A DNA stretch of 64,000 nucleotides from Bacteroidota bacterium (lineage in GTDB: Bacteria; Bacteroidota; Bacteroidia; Flavobacteriales; Flavobacteriaceae): the NCBI GenBank assembly GCA_029557895.1, contig JAKQHT010000021.1:48152-112151 (forward strand), written 5' to 3'. The notes beneath the pieces were generated by a model, which was given only the letters and a program-made list of their open reading frames with translations, was not told where the DNA came from and did no database searches. This document shows, one piece after another, positions 1-9,309 of the stretch. The translations under genes and the position numbers were made by a program. Numbering within the stretch: the stretch's first letter is position 1; each line of letters begins with the position of its first letter.

Positions 1-1
1 T

Positions 2-1063
<1,062 letters not shown>

Positions 1064-1086
1064 AAGAGACATTAAAAATGAATTTA

Positions 1087-1118
1087 ATAGAGTGCAAAAT
1101 TGCACTCTATTTTTTTTT
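1087..1118 (+). terminator. Rho-independent terminator after gyrB
   Basis: Perfect 11-bp inverted repeat (ATAGAGTGCAA / TTGCACTCTAT) with a 2-base centre, followed directly by a run of nine T. It lies 23 bases after the gyrB stop. Confidence 0.9.
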
Positions 1119-1208
1119 GGTCAGAATGATTAAATACAGATAAAATACATTTATTGATTATTTTTATTACATTCGATGTCAAACCTTACTCTTAACTGTA
1201 ATTAACTG

Positions 1209-2255
1209 ATGAAAAAATTATCAATGGCATTCATGCTTTTATTGAGTTTTCAAGCTGCCAAATCTCAAGAACTTGAAACTATCCTTCTGGCATCCGACGA
1301 TGCAAGTCTATTGTCAGAAAAATACCTTGATCCGGCAGCAAAAGGATTGATGCACAGCATGAACAGTGGATGGTACACAACTGCAAAAACACATAAATTG
1401 TTCGGTTTTGACATTACCATTGGTGCTGGCGCGGCTTTTGTGCCCAGTGCAGAGCAAACCTTTGCATTCATTCCGTCAGATTATTCGTTTTTGGTACTGC
1501 CCAATGGCGAGACATCCTTAAATACCGTGATGAGTGAAAACGAAGTTGAAACAACCGTTGATGTTAGGATACCCAATGGCGACGGCACTTTTAATGTAGC
1601 ATCATTTGATATGCCCGGAGGGATTACCAAAGACCTGCCCATAAATGCCGTACCCGCACCAATTGTACAACTAGGACTTGGATTGCCTTTTAATACAGAC
1701 CTCAAAGTACGTTTTGTTCCGGAACTCGAATTTGACGAAAGTGTTAAGTCTAAATTATTTGGCCTTGGACTTCAACACGATTTGATGCAGTATTTTAAAC
1801 CATTGGAAAAAACACCGCTTCACGTTTCGGTATTGGGAGCATTTACAACCATGAATGTCAACTATCTTATCGAAGATAAAAATCCGAACGATAATGTGTC
1901 TGTAAGTAACGGAAACGCCGAATTCAAGATGAATACTTGGACGGTTCAAGCCATCGCATCAATAGATTTCAAAATAATTACCTTCTATGGAAGTTTGGGT
2001 TATAACAACGGAAAAACCACTATTAAAATGAAAGGCGATTATACAGTAACCTATGATGTCGAAAATTCAAGCGGGACAACAATCGGCACAGTATCAGAAA
2101 CCGTCCGAAACCCTATCCATTTAGATTTTAAAGCAAATGGGCCGCGCGCCTCACTCGGCACACGATTAAACCTCGGTTTTTTCAAAATCTTTGCAGATTA
2201 TACCGTTCAAGGATACAATACGGCTACAGCCGGAATCGCATTTAGTTTCAGGTAA
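1209..2255 (+). CDS. DUF6588 family protein, probable outer-membrane or secreted beta-rich protein
   Basis: A 348-residue protein with a clear Sec signal peptide (MKKLSMAFMLLLSFQAAKSQ, cleavage near residue 19-20). The rest has alternating polar and aromatic strands and ends in ...TAGIAFSFR; a terminal aromatic residue plus R/K is typical of outer-membrane beta-barrels. I recognise the pattern as the DUF6588 family of Bacteroidota, whose function is unknown. It stands alone between the gyrB terminator and mdh. The ATG at 1209 is the only start that gives the intact signal peptide. The family call rests on memory of its conserved N-terminal region and gene context; the barrel topology is inferred. 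Confidence 0.75.
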   Translation: MKKLSMAFMLLLSFQAAKSQELETILLASDDASLLSEKYLDPAAKGLMHSMNSGWYTTAKTHKLFGFDITIGAGAAFVPSAEQTFAFIPSDYSFLVLPNGETSLNTVMSENEVETTVDVRIPNGDGTFNVASFDMPGGITKDLPINAVPAPIVQLGLGLPFNTDLKVRFVPELEFDESVKSKLFGLGLQHDLMQYFKPLEKTPLHVSVLGAFTTMNVNYLIEDKNPNDNVSVSNGNAEFKMNTWTVQAIASIDFKIITFYGSLGYNNGKTTIKMKGDYTVTYDVENSSGTTIGTVSETVRNPIHLDFKANGPRASLGTRLNLGFFKIFADYTVQGYNTATAGIAFSFR

Positions 2256-2277
2256 AAGACAAATAAAAAAATACCCG

Positions 2278-2316
2278 GAAGCGTGAGATTTATCTTGCGC
2301 TTTCTTTATTTTAAGG
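2278..2316 (+). terminator. Possible terminator after the DUF6588 gene
   Basis: Imperfect hairpin with AAGCG..GAGAT pairing to ATCT..CGCTT, followed by a T-rich tail. It is weaker than the other terminators in the window. Confidence 0.45.
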
Positions 2317-2383
2317 CAAATAATTTTGTAATTTTGGAGTCTTAAAAAATCTAAATTAACAACACAGTAAACCCTATAACATT

Positions 2384-3304
2384 ATGAAAATAACAGTAGT
2401 TGGCGCAGGAGCAGTAGGCGCAAGTTGTGCCGAGTATATTGCTATCAAAAATTTTGCAAGCGAAGTTGTATTGTTGGATATTAAAGAAGGTTTTGCAGAA
2501 GGCAAAGCCATGGATTTAATGCAAACAGCTCCATTAAACGGATTTGATACCAAGATTACAGGCGTCACAAACGATTATTCCAAAACTGCCGGCAGCGATA
2601 TATGCGTGATCACCTCAGGTATTCCCCGTAAACCCGGGATGACACGTGAAGAATTGATAGGTATCAACGCCGGGATCGTCAAAGATGTTGCTTCAAGTTT
2701 GGTGAAGTATTCGCCAAATACCATTCTAATTGTAGTCAGTAATCCAATGGATACCATGGCATATTTGGCGCACAAAACCATCAACCTGCCCAAAAACAAG
2801 ATAATAGGTATGGGCGGCGCATTAGATTCGGCGCGTTTCAAATACCGTTTGGCCGAAGCTTTGGATTGCCCGTTGAGCGATGTGGACGGATTGGTAATAG
2901 GGGGTCACAGCGATACAGGAATGATACCGCTTACCCGTTTGGCCTCAAGAAACAGTGTTCCGGTCACGGCCTTTTTATCGCCCGAACGTTTAGAACAGGT
3001 CAAAGAAGAAACCAAAGTTGGCGGTGCCACGCTTACAAAACTATTGGGCACATCGGCTTGGTACGCACCCGGTGCCGCCGTAAGCAGTTTGGTACAGGCG
3101 ATAGCTTGCGACCAGAAAAAAATGTTCCCTTGCTCGGTATTATTGGAAGGCGAATATGGGCTGAAAGACATTTGCCTTGGGGTGCCTGTAATACTGGGTA
3201 AAAACGGAATTGAAGAAATCGTTGAAATTGAACTCAATGATGCTGAAAAGACCAATATGAAAGAAAGCGCAGATGCTGTAAGAGCTGTAAATGCCTTGTT
3301 GTAA
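2384..3304 (+). CDS. mdh: Malate dehydrogenase (NAD-dependent)
   Basis: Catalyses the reversible oxidation of malate to oxaloacetate in the TCA cycle, in the cytosol. It is 306 residues long, the usual size for the lactate-dehydrogenase-like bacterial MDH type. The Rossmann motif GAGAVG is at residues 7-12 and Asp32 ends the second strand, which is the NAD-selective position. The substrate loop GIPRKPGMTREE carries the two substrate-binding arginines, and the active-site segment GGHSDTGM carries the catalytic histidine. The start is the ATG at 2384; TAATTTTG -7-like boxes lie at 2321-2328 and 2329-2336. A terminator follows at 3358-3392, so it is probably monocistronic. Confidence 0.96.
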   Translation: MKITVVGAGAVGASCAEYIAIKNFASEVVLLDIKEGFAEGKAMDLMQTAPLNGFDTKITGVTNDYSKTAGSDICVITSGIPRKPGMTREELIGINAGIVKDVASSLVKYSPNTILIVVSNPMDTMAYLAHKTINLPKNKIIGMGGALDSARFKYRLAEALDCPLSDVDGLVIGGHSDTGMIPLTRLASRNSVPVTAFLSPERLEQVKEETKVGGATLTKLLGTSAWYAPGAAVSSLVQAIACDQKKMFPCSVLLEGEYGLKDICLGVPVILGKNGIEEIVEIELNDAEKTNMKESADAVRAVNALL

Positions 3305-3357
3305 TATATTGTAAAAAAGTTCATTGCACCCATTTAACTTAATTTTTCAATAACTAA

Positions 3358-3392
3358 AAATAAAGACTGTCGCAATACAGTCTTTATTTTTT
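3358..3392 (+). terminator. Rho-independent terminator after mdh
   Basis: Perfect 13-bp inverted repeat (AAATAAAGACTGT / ACAGTCTTTATTT) around a CGCAAT loop with a T-rich tail. Its 3' edge directly abuts the -7 box of the next gene. Confidence 0.88.
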
Positions 3393-3400
3393 TATATTTG
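3393..3400 (+). promoter_or_regulatory. Bacteroidota-type -7 box (TATATTTG)
   Basis: A perfect TAnnTTTG match that ends only 4 bases before the ATG at 3405. Transcription should therefore start at or beside the start codon, giving a leaderless or near-leaderless mRNA. Confidence 0.55.
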
Positions 3401-3404
3401 GCAC

Positions 3405-4025
3405 ATGAAAGCAAAACGGTATATCGGTATATTGGCCCTGGCCCTTATGTTTTTTGGGATATGTCGGCTACCAATCGCTTCTCCAAATCAGGTAATTCTG
3501 GTGCGGTTCAACCCCGACGAGGTGACCACCGAACAATCCCGAAATGTTATTGAAGCCATTGCGCAACAACTGCAATCGTTTGGCGCTCAAGATGTCTTTG
3601 TTCACCAAAGTGATGAGGGCGAATTGCGAATTTTATACCGCAGTACCATTTCGGCCGAAGATATCAAGCTAGCGCTTTCTGATAATAACCTTGATTTTGG
3701 TATCACAGCCGTCGGTCATGGTGCAAGCCCGCAAAAAACGTTGTATGACGACGGTACGGACTACCAACTGTACGTGTACGAACTCTACAAAACTCTTGAA
3801 AACAACAATTCTGCGGGAAAATTTGTGGTAGTGGTCAAACAGGACTACGACCGGTTTCTTAATTCAAACTTTTACCCATCGGTCATTCAATTGGGTTCAG
3901 AATTGCCCAAAGATATTCGGGAGGGACATGGCAAAATTAGCAATACCGACCATATCATTGCTGAAATAGAAGCCCATATCATTCCCGAGGTACGTGCCGG
4001 GCCAGGTATCTTTTCAAATTCGTGA
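3405..4025 (+). CDS. Conserved hypothetical exported or membrane-anchored protein upstream of secDF
   Basis: A 206-residue protein with a hydrophobic N-terminus (residues 6-24) that could be a signal anchor or signal peptide. A Cys at residue 20 follows FFGI, which is a poor lipobox. The sequence then reads LPIASPNQVILVRFNPDEVT, which I remember as recurring in flavobacterial proteins next to secDF. No enzymatic motif is visible and the function is unknown. It lies between the mdh terminator and the secDF promoter, so it is probably its own transcription unit. The ATG start depends on a very short leader; a later ATG at residue 15 is possible but would cut the hydrophobic segment. Confidence 0.7.
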   Translation: MKAKRYIGILALALMFFGICRLPIASPNQVILVRFNPDEVTTEQSRNVIEAIAQQLQSFGAQDVFVHQSDEGELRILYRSTISAEDIKLALSDNNLDFGITAVGHGASPQKTLYDDGTDYQLYVYELYKTLENNNSAGKFVVVVKQDYDRFLNSNFYPSVIQLGSELPKDIREGHGKISNTDHIIAEIEAHIIPEVRAGPGIFSNS

Positions 4026-4075
4026 TAATTAATTATTATCCTCTTTTTTCAAAAAAATTTATTCAAAACAAACCG

Positions 4076-4106
4076 TTGTCAAATCTATAGGGAAATTCTA
4101 TATTTG
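4076..4106 (+). promoter_or_regulatory. secDF promoter (TTG -N20- TATATTTG)
   Basis: TTG at 4076-4078 and TATATTTG at 4099-4106 match the Bacteroidota sigma-ABfr -33/-7 consensus with acceptable spacing. Predicted start near 4113, giving a leader of about 40 bases before the ATG at 4154. Confidence 0.6.
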
Positions 4107-4109
4107 CCC

Positions 4110-4125
4110 TCCCGAAATTTCGGGA
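4110..4125. promoter_or_regulatory. 16-bp perfect palindrome at the secDF transcription start
   Basis: TCCCGAAATTTCGGGA is a perfect palindrome beginning 4 bases after the -7 box. It could be an operator or a short leader hairpin; its function is not known. Confidence 0.5.
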
Positions 4126-4153
4126 TAAAAATTTGACCTTAAAATAGTGTAAT

Positions 4154-7114
4154 ATGCAAAACAAAGGATTAGTAAAAATCTTTGCAGTGTTATTTGGATT
4201 GGTGAGTTTGTACCAATTGTCATTTACATTCAAAGCCAACCAAATCGAGGCAAAAGCAGAAGAATTTGCCGCACAAAAATTCCAAAACGACCCAGCCAAG
4301 CGCAATGAGGCAGAGGTAAAATATTTAGATTCCCTGTCCAACCAAGAGGTGTTCAACATAGGTGTCGCAAAGTATACCTATGATGAAGTTAAGGAAAAGA
4401 CCATGAATCTTGGGCTTGACCTCAAAGGTGGTATCAATGTTATCCTTGAGATATCTGTTAAGGACATCCTCAAAGGACTTGCCAATAACAGCAAGGACCC
4501 TGTGTTCAACAAAGCCTTGGACGACGCGGCCGAATTACAAAAAAACAGCCAGAATACCTATGTGGACGATTTCTTCATTGCTTTTGACAAAATCAAAGGT
4601 GACAAAAAACTGGCTTCACCAGAGATTTTCGCTAACAGGACGTTGAGCGAAGAAGTCGTAAATACCATGACCGATAATGAAGTAAAGCCCATTATCAGGA
4701 GAAAAATCGACGAATCCATCGTATCTGCTTTTGAGGTATTGCGCAAGCGTATCGACAAGTTTGGGGTAACGTCGCCAAACATCCAGCGTTTGGGCAACTC
4801 CGGCCGTATCTTGGTGGAATTACCCGGCGCAAAAGATGTAGAACGTATCAAGAGCCTGCTACAGAGCACGGCCCAATTAGAATTTTGGGATGTTTACAAA
4901 GGTGAAGAAATGGCACTGTTTTTAAATCAGGCCAATGAAACCCTTAAAGGATTGATTGCTCCAAAAGCTGTAGAAACTACACAGGATTCTTCAGAGGTGG
5001 TCAGTGATAAAATCAAGGAACTTACCGGGGAGGTAAGCACAGATTCTACCGATATGGCAGCCGAAAACCCATTGTTTGGTTTGTTGAGAGGAGGACCGAT
5101 GGGACCTGTAGTAGCCACATTTGAGGCCAAGGACAAAGATTTGGTCATGTCTTATCTCAACAAGCCGCAAGTAAGGGCTTTGTTGCCGGTTGAAAAGCGT
5201 TATACCAAATTTGCTTGGGGCATCCAACCCAAAAACAGCGAATTTGTGGAATTGTATGCAATAGCCGGCAATAGGGACAATACCCCGGAGCTTAGCGGTG
5301 CCGTCATCGTTGATGCGCGCCAATCCTACAATCAAATAGGGAAACCGTCGGTGAGTATGCAGATGAACGGCAAAGGTGCCAAGATATGGGAGACCATGAC
5401 AGGCCGTGCATATACGAATCAAAGTCAGATAGCCATTGTGCTTGACGATATTGTTTACTCCGCACCTGGCGTTACATCGGGTCCTATTTCTGGAGGCAGT
5501 TCAGAGATTTCGGGTTCTTTTACCTTGAACGAAGCCATTGATTTGGCAAACATTTTAAGGGCGGGTAAGTTGCCTGCCTCTGCTGATATTGTTCAGGCAG
5601 AAGAAGTTGGGCCATCTTTGGGACAGGAAGCCATTGATAGTGGTATGATGTCGTTCTTGATTGCTTTGTCACTCGTACTTGGCTGGATGATTTTGTACTA
5701 CGGCAGGGCGGGTTGGTTTGCCGACGTCGCTTTGTTGTTCAACATCCTATTGATATTTGGAGTTCTCTCGGGATTGGGCGCCGTGCTCACACTTCCGGGC
5801 TTGGCGGGTATCGTTCTTACAATTGGTATGTCTGTTGATGCTAACGTACTTATCTTTGAACGTATCAGGGAAGAAATTAGACGGGGCAAAGGACAGAAAG
5901 AAGCTGTAAGCAATGGTTATGCCAATGCGCTCTCATCTATTTTGGATGCCAATATCACAACGGGTCTTACCGCTGTCATATTGTTTGTATTTGGTACCGG
6001 CCCGATCAAAGGGTTTGCAACAACCTTGTTGATCGGTATCGTCACTTCATTGTTCACGGCCATTTTCATCAGTAGACTGTTGGTGGACTGGTATGTCAAT
6101 AAAGGAAAGATGCTCAAATTCTCAACAGCATTCAGTAAAGATCTTTTTAAGAATGTCAATATCGATTTTCTCGGAAAAAGAAAAATTGCGTATTCTGTTT
6201 CGGGAATCTTGATTATTGTGAGCATTTTTTCATTGTTTACAAATGGACTGGATCAGGGTATTGATTTTGTGGGAGGTAGAACCTATCAGGTACGCTTTGC
6301 CCAAGATGTCAGCCCGGAAGAGGTGTCGAAAGATTTGATAGCTGTTTTTGGGAGCGTAGAGGCCAAGACCATTGGAAATGCACACCAGTTAAAGATTTCC
6401 ACAAAATATAAGGTTGATGAAAATTCTTCTGAAGCCGATGAAGAAGTACAACAGATGTTATTTGGAGGTTTGCAAAAATTCCTTCCTGATGGCATGACTT
6501 ACGATGAATTCAACTCAGGTTCGGGCGATGCCAAAATTGGTAAGATGTCTTCGAGCAAAGTAAGCCCGACCATAGCAGACGACATCAAGAAAGAATCTTT
6601 CTGGGCAGTTCTTGGGTCGTTGGTTGTAGTCTTCTTTTACATTTTGTTACGTTTCAAAAGATGGCAGTTCTCACTTGGCTCTGTTACAGCATTGGTTCAT
6701 GACGTTATCATTGTATTGGGCATCTACTCCCTATTGTACAAGTTCATGCCTTTTAGTATGGAGATTGACCAATCGTTTATCGCTGCGATCCTTACCGTTA
6801 TCGGGTACTCCATCAACGATACCGTGGTCGTATTTGACCGTATCCGCGAAACCACCAATGAAAAAGGTTTTAAAGGTGGCAGCAGTGTCAATTTGGCCAT
6901 AAACAGTACCTTGGGCAGAACGTTGAGCACCTCGTTCACCACCTTGATTGTAATGATAGCCATGTTTGCTCTTGGAGCCGAATCGTTGAAAGGGCTTTTG
7001 TTTGCATTGATACTCGGTATCATCGTCGGTACCTATTCATCAATTTTCATTGCAACACCTGTTATGTACGATTCGTTAAAAGATAAGGGAGATACAGTAC
7101 CCGACGAAAAGTAA
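4154..7114 (+). CDS. secDF: Protein translocase subunit SecDF (fused SecD-SecF)
   Basis: Inner-membrane RND-type accessory of the Sec translocon; it uses the proton gradient to pull exported proteins across the membrane. The single 986-residue chain contains SecD and then SecF, as is usual in Bacteroidota. A membrane segment near residues 8-24 is followed by the SecD D1 motif LGLDLKGGINVILE (about 87-100), a long periplasmic region, and a membrane bundle from about 495 with GMSVDANVLIFERIREE (about 558). The SecF half starts near residue 675 (KRKIAYSVSGILIIVS) and has GYSINDTVVVFDRIRE (about 882). Its own promoter and terminator bracket it. A high-capacity export pump fits a genome that exports T9SS cargo through Sec. 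Confidence 0.97.
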   Translation: MQNKGLVKIFAVLFGLVSLYQLSFTFKANQIEAKAEEFAAQKFQNDPAKRNEAEVKYLDSLSNQEVFNIGVAKYTYDEVKEKTMNLGLDLKGGINVILEISVKDILKGLANNSKDPVFNKALDDAAELQKNSQNTYVDDFFIAFDKIKGDKKLASPEIFANRTLSEEVVNTMTDNEVKPIIRRKIDESIVSAFEVLRKRIDKFGVTSPNIQRLGNSGRILVELPGAKDVERIKSLLQSTAQLEFWDVYKGEEMALFLNQANETLKGLIAPKAVETTQDSSEVVSDKIKELTGEVSTDSTDMAAENPLFGLLRGGPMGPVVATFEAKDKDLVMSYLNKPQVRALLPVEKRYTKFAWGIQPKNSEFVELYAIAGNRDNTPELSGAVIVDARQSYNQIGKPSVSMQMNGKGAKIWETMTGRAYTNQSQIAIVLDDIVYSAPGVTSGPISGGSSEISGSFTLNEAIDLANILRAGKLPASADIVQAEEVGPSLGQEAIDSGMMSFLIALSLVLGWMILYYGRAGWFADVALLFNILLIFGVLSGLGAVLTLPGLAGIVLTIGMSVDANVLIFERIREEIRRGKGQKEAVSNGYANALSSILDANITTGLTAVILFVFGTGPIKGFATTLLIGIVTSLFTAIFISRLLVDWYVNKGKMLKFSTAFSKDLFKNVNIDFLGKRKIAYSVSGILIIVSIFSLFTNGLDQGIDFVGGRTYQVRFAQDVSPEEVSKDLIAVFGSVEAKTIGNAHQLKISTKYKVDENSSEADEEVQQMLFGGLQKFLPDGMTYDEFNSGSGDAKIGKMSSSKVSPTIADDIKKESFWAVLGSLVVVFFYILLRFKRWQFSLGSVTALVHDVIIVLGIYSLLYKFMPFSMEIDQSFIAAILTVIGYSINDTVVVFDRIRETTNEKGFKGGSSVNLAINSTLGRTLSTSFTTLIVMIAMFALGAESLKGLLFALILGIIVGTYSSIFIATPVMYDSLKDKGDTVPDEK

Positions 7115-7135
7115 TAGATAATTTTGATCCATAAT

Positions 7136-7167
7136 AAAAACCACTTCTGTTGAAGTGGTTTTTTTGT
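7136..7167 (+). terminator. Rho-independent terminator after secDF
   Basis: AAAAACCACTTC pairs with GAAGTGGTTTTTTT around a 4-base loop, with a T tail. The symmetric A and T runs mean it could act in both directions between the converging genes. Confidence 0.9.
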
Positions 7168-7661
7168 GTTCCGGCTATTCAAAGTTTTGAACTTCGGAAA
7201 AGATCTTTTTCCTTAATGGGTTGTCAATTTTTATTTATGCAAGTAATTGATGTAAAGTATCCGGCAGTGTAATATCTGTTGTAATGCAAATTATCGATAA
7301 TCAAATTATTATGTTTGGCAACAGATAGATTGTTTATAGGCGGTAATATATTTCCACGGATATGTTGAAGGCTTTGCATTCAATTAAATCGGTGTAATAG
7401 TTTGATTTTTTTATCTTTTGATTAAAATCTGTGCATTTGTTGCTAAAAGCATAATGCAATGAGGGTATAAAATAAGCTTTTCTTACTGTATTTCAGATAT
7501 TTTTATGGATAAAATAACCGCGCAGCCATTAAATGGTTTGCTTACAATCAAAAAAAGGTAGGAGGTTTAATAATATTGTTTTTTTGATACGAAAGCCGGT
7601 GTACTGGTGCACAATTTAATGTACTTCGGGATACTATGTTTTATGGGCGATGGAGCAGGGG
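7168..7661. other. Long intergenic spacer between secDF and the converging DUF192 gene
   Basis: About 490 bases of AT-rich sequence. I see no open frame with coding character, no tRNA and no clear repeat. Because the flanking genes converge, a promoter is not expected. It may be decayed coding sequence. Confidence 0.5.
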
Positions 7662-8159
7662 TTACTGATACGAAAATTCCACCCGATCTCCTGCTTCCAG
7701 CCCCCAAGTATCCGATAGTCCGGCATTGACTTCCAGAACGTATTGTATTGGTGCTGATGATGGCAATGGGGATTCGTCGTATGGGCGTGCGTTTTTGTGG
7801 ATGTTCACAATGGTTTTGTTGCTGTTAATAAAAACTATGTCCAACGGGATTTTTGTGTTTTTCATATAGAATGCATGGTATTGCTCATTGGGGAAAACAA
7901 ACAACATTCCCTGATTTTCTTCCATTGAGTCCCGGTACATCATGCCGGTTTGTGTTTCATAGTCGTTATCCGCAATTTCAATATCAATTGCTTTGATGAT
8001 AGAATCGTTAGAGGCTTTCCTAATGGTAAGTTCACCTTCTTTTTTAAACGTGATGACTATGGGCTTTACGGGTTTTTGCTCGTCCTTACAGGAAACCAAC
8101 GACAAACAGAGCAGGCAAAAAAAAGTGCATGTGAATATCGTAAAAAAGTACCGTTTCAT
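7662..8159 (-). CDS. DUF192 domain lipoprotein
   Basis: A 165-residue protein with an N-terminal signal ending in a lipobox (LSLVSC, Cys near residue 24), so it should be lipidated and exported. The DUF192 fold occupies the C-terminal two thirds, with TQTGMMYRDSMEENQGMLFVF, FYMKNTKIPLDIVFI and the closing LEAGDRVEF. The biochemical role of DUF192 is not established. The ATG at 8159 overlaps the lgt stop as TGATG, indicating translational coupling. A GTG codon lies one position earlier (8162), but the coupled ATG is preferred. Being co-transcribed with lgt, which lipidates such proteins, is a natural pairing. Confidence 0.88.
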   Translation of the reverse strand: MKRYFFTIFTCTFFCLLCLSLVSCKDEQKPVKPIVITFKKEGELTIRKASNDSIIKAIDIEIADNDYETQTGMMYRDSMEENQGMLFVFPNEQYHAFYMKNTKIPLDIVFINSNKTIVNIHKNARPYDESPLPSSAPIQYVLEVNAGLSDTWGLEAGDRVEFSYQ

Positions 8160-8989
8160 CACTGAAGTTTGGTTTTTGGTTTATAGAAAAACATGAAGTA
8201 CAAACCGATCAATACAAACGGGATGCTCAACATTTGCCCGGTGTTCAGGCCCAATAAGGTAAAATATTCGTCCCCTTGGGGTTCTTTGACAAATTCGACA
8301 AAGAAACGTATAGTCCATAGCAAGACCAAAAACAAGCCGAACAAAAAGCCCAATTGCTCGCTTTTCTTTGTTTTCCAATAAAAATAATAGAGTATCAAAA
8401 AAACAAAAACATAGCAGAACGACTCGTACAATTGTCCCGGATGCCTGGCGAAATCTTCGCCATTTTGTTTGAACACCACACCAAAATCAGTTCCGGTTGG
8501 TTTGCCCACAATTTCAGAGTTGATAAAATTACCGATACGCACAAATACCGCTCCCGAAGCTACAGGAATTACCACGCGATCCAAGATCCAGACAATCGAT
8601 TTGTGCAATACTTTCTTATTGTAGAGGTGCATGGAAACAATCATCCCGATGGCAGCACCGTGGCTTGCCAAACCTTGGAAACCGGTGAAGTGAATGCCGT
8701 TCTTGAAGCTAAAGGGCAAAAAAATGCTAAAAAAATCTTCGCCAAAGAGTTCGGGCTGATAGAAAATGACATGGCCCAACCGCGCACCGATCATGATTCC
8801 CAAAACGGAATAGATAAACAAAGAATCGAGAGATTCGTTGCTCTGGCCTTCGTTCTTATAGATGCGCTTTGTGATGAAAAAGCCGATGATGAAGGCCACA
8901 ATCCACATCATACTATAGTAATGCAATGTGAAGATATCGAAGATGTTGATTCCTTTAGAAGGATCCCAAATAAATTTTAAAAAGTGCAT
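8159..8989 (-). CDS. lgt: Prolipoprotein diacylglyceryl transferase
   Basis: Inner-membrane enzyme that transfers diacylglycerol from phosphatidylglycerol to the lipobox cysteine, the first step of lipoprotein maturation. The 276-residue chain has about seven membrane segments and the family signatures: SHGAAIGMIVSMHLY with the essential His, VRIGNFINSEIVG, and RHPGQLYES. It sits in the minus-strand run folE-cysS-yidD-lgt-DUF192, about 75 bases after yidD and overlapping the next gene by one base. The ATG start at 8989 is well placed for the first membrane segment. Confidence 0.96.
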   Translation of the reverse strand: MHFLKFIWDPSKGINIFDIFTLHYYSMMWIVAFIIGFFITKRIYKNEGQSNESLDSLFIYSVLGIMIGARLGHVIFYQPELFGEDFFSIFLPFSFKNGIHFTGFQGLASHGAAIGMIVSMHLYNKKVLHKSIVWILDRVVIPVASGAVFVRIGNFINSEIVGKPTGTDFGVVFKQNGEDFARHPGQLYESFCYVFVFLILYYFYWKTKKSEQLGFLFGLFLVLLWTIRFFVEFVKEPQGDEYFTLLGLNTGQMLSIPFVLIGLYFMFFYKPKTKLQ

Positions 8990-9064
8990 TTAGTCGAGTT
9001 TATGATTGGTAAATATAAGGTTTTGCAGCGTTCGATGTGTTATCAAATATATAAAAAAGGTTAC

Positions 9065-9286
9065 TTACGGTACTGGGTCATAACCGCTGCGTCCCCATGG
9101 GTGACAACTGAAAATACGCTTTACGGCCAACCAACCGCCTTTGAACAGGCCGTGTTTTTCTAATGCCTCACGCGCATATTGCGAGCAAGTGGGGTGGAAC
9201 CTACAGGTAGCGGGCGTCAATGGCGAAATGAACAACTGGTAAAACCGGATCAGTAAAATAAAGGGATATATGAGCAGTTTTTTCAT
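9065..9286 (-). CDS. yidD: Membrane protein insertion efficiency factor YidD
   Basis: A 73-residue protein matching the whole YidD family: a hydrophobic amphipathic N-terminus ([16 protein letters not shown]), then the conserved [16 protein letters not shown] core with its two cysteines, [10 protein letters not shown], and the C-terminal [14 protein letters not shown]. YidD assists YidC/Sec-mediated membrane protein insertion. In many bacteria it neighbours rnpA and yidC; here it is linked to lgt and cysS, an arrangement I associate with Flavobacteriia. Length is normal for the family. Confidence 0.96.
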   Translation of the reverse strand: MKKLLIYPFILLIRFYQLFISPLTPATCRFHPTCSQYAREALEKHGLFKGGWLAVKRIFSCHPWGRSGYDPVP

Positions 9287-9309
9287 TTAGCACACCGATT
9301 GTAAGGCAT

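Noticed and set aside
8354..8980. 208-codon open frame on the plus strand across lgt
   Set aside because: Complement of the lgt gene, which carries all family motifs on the minus strand.
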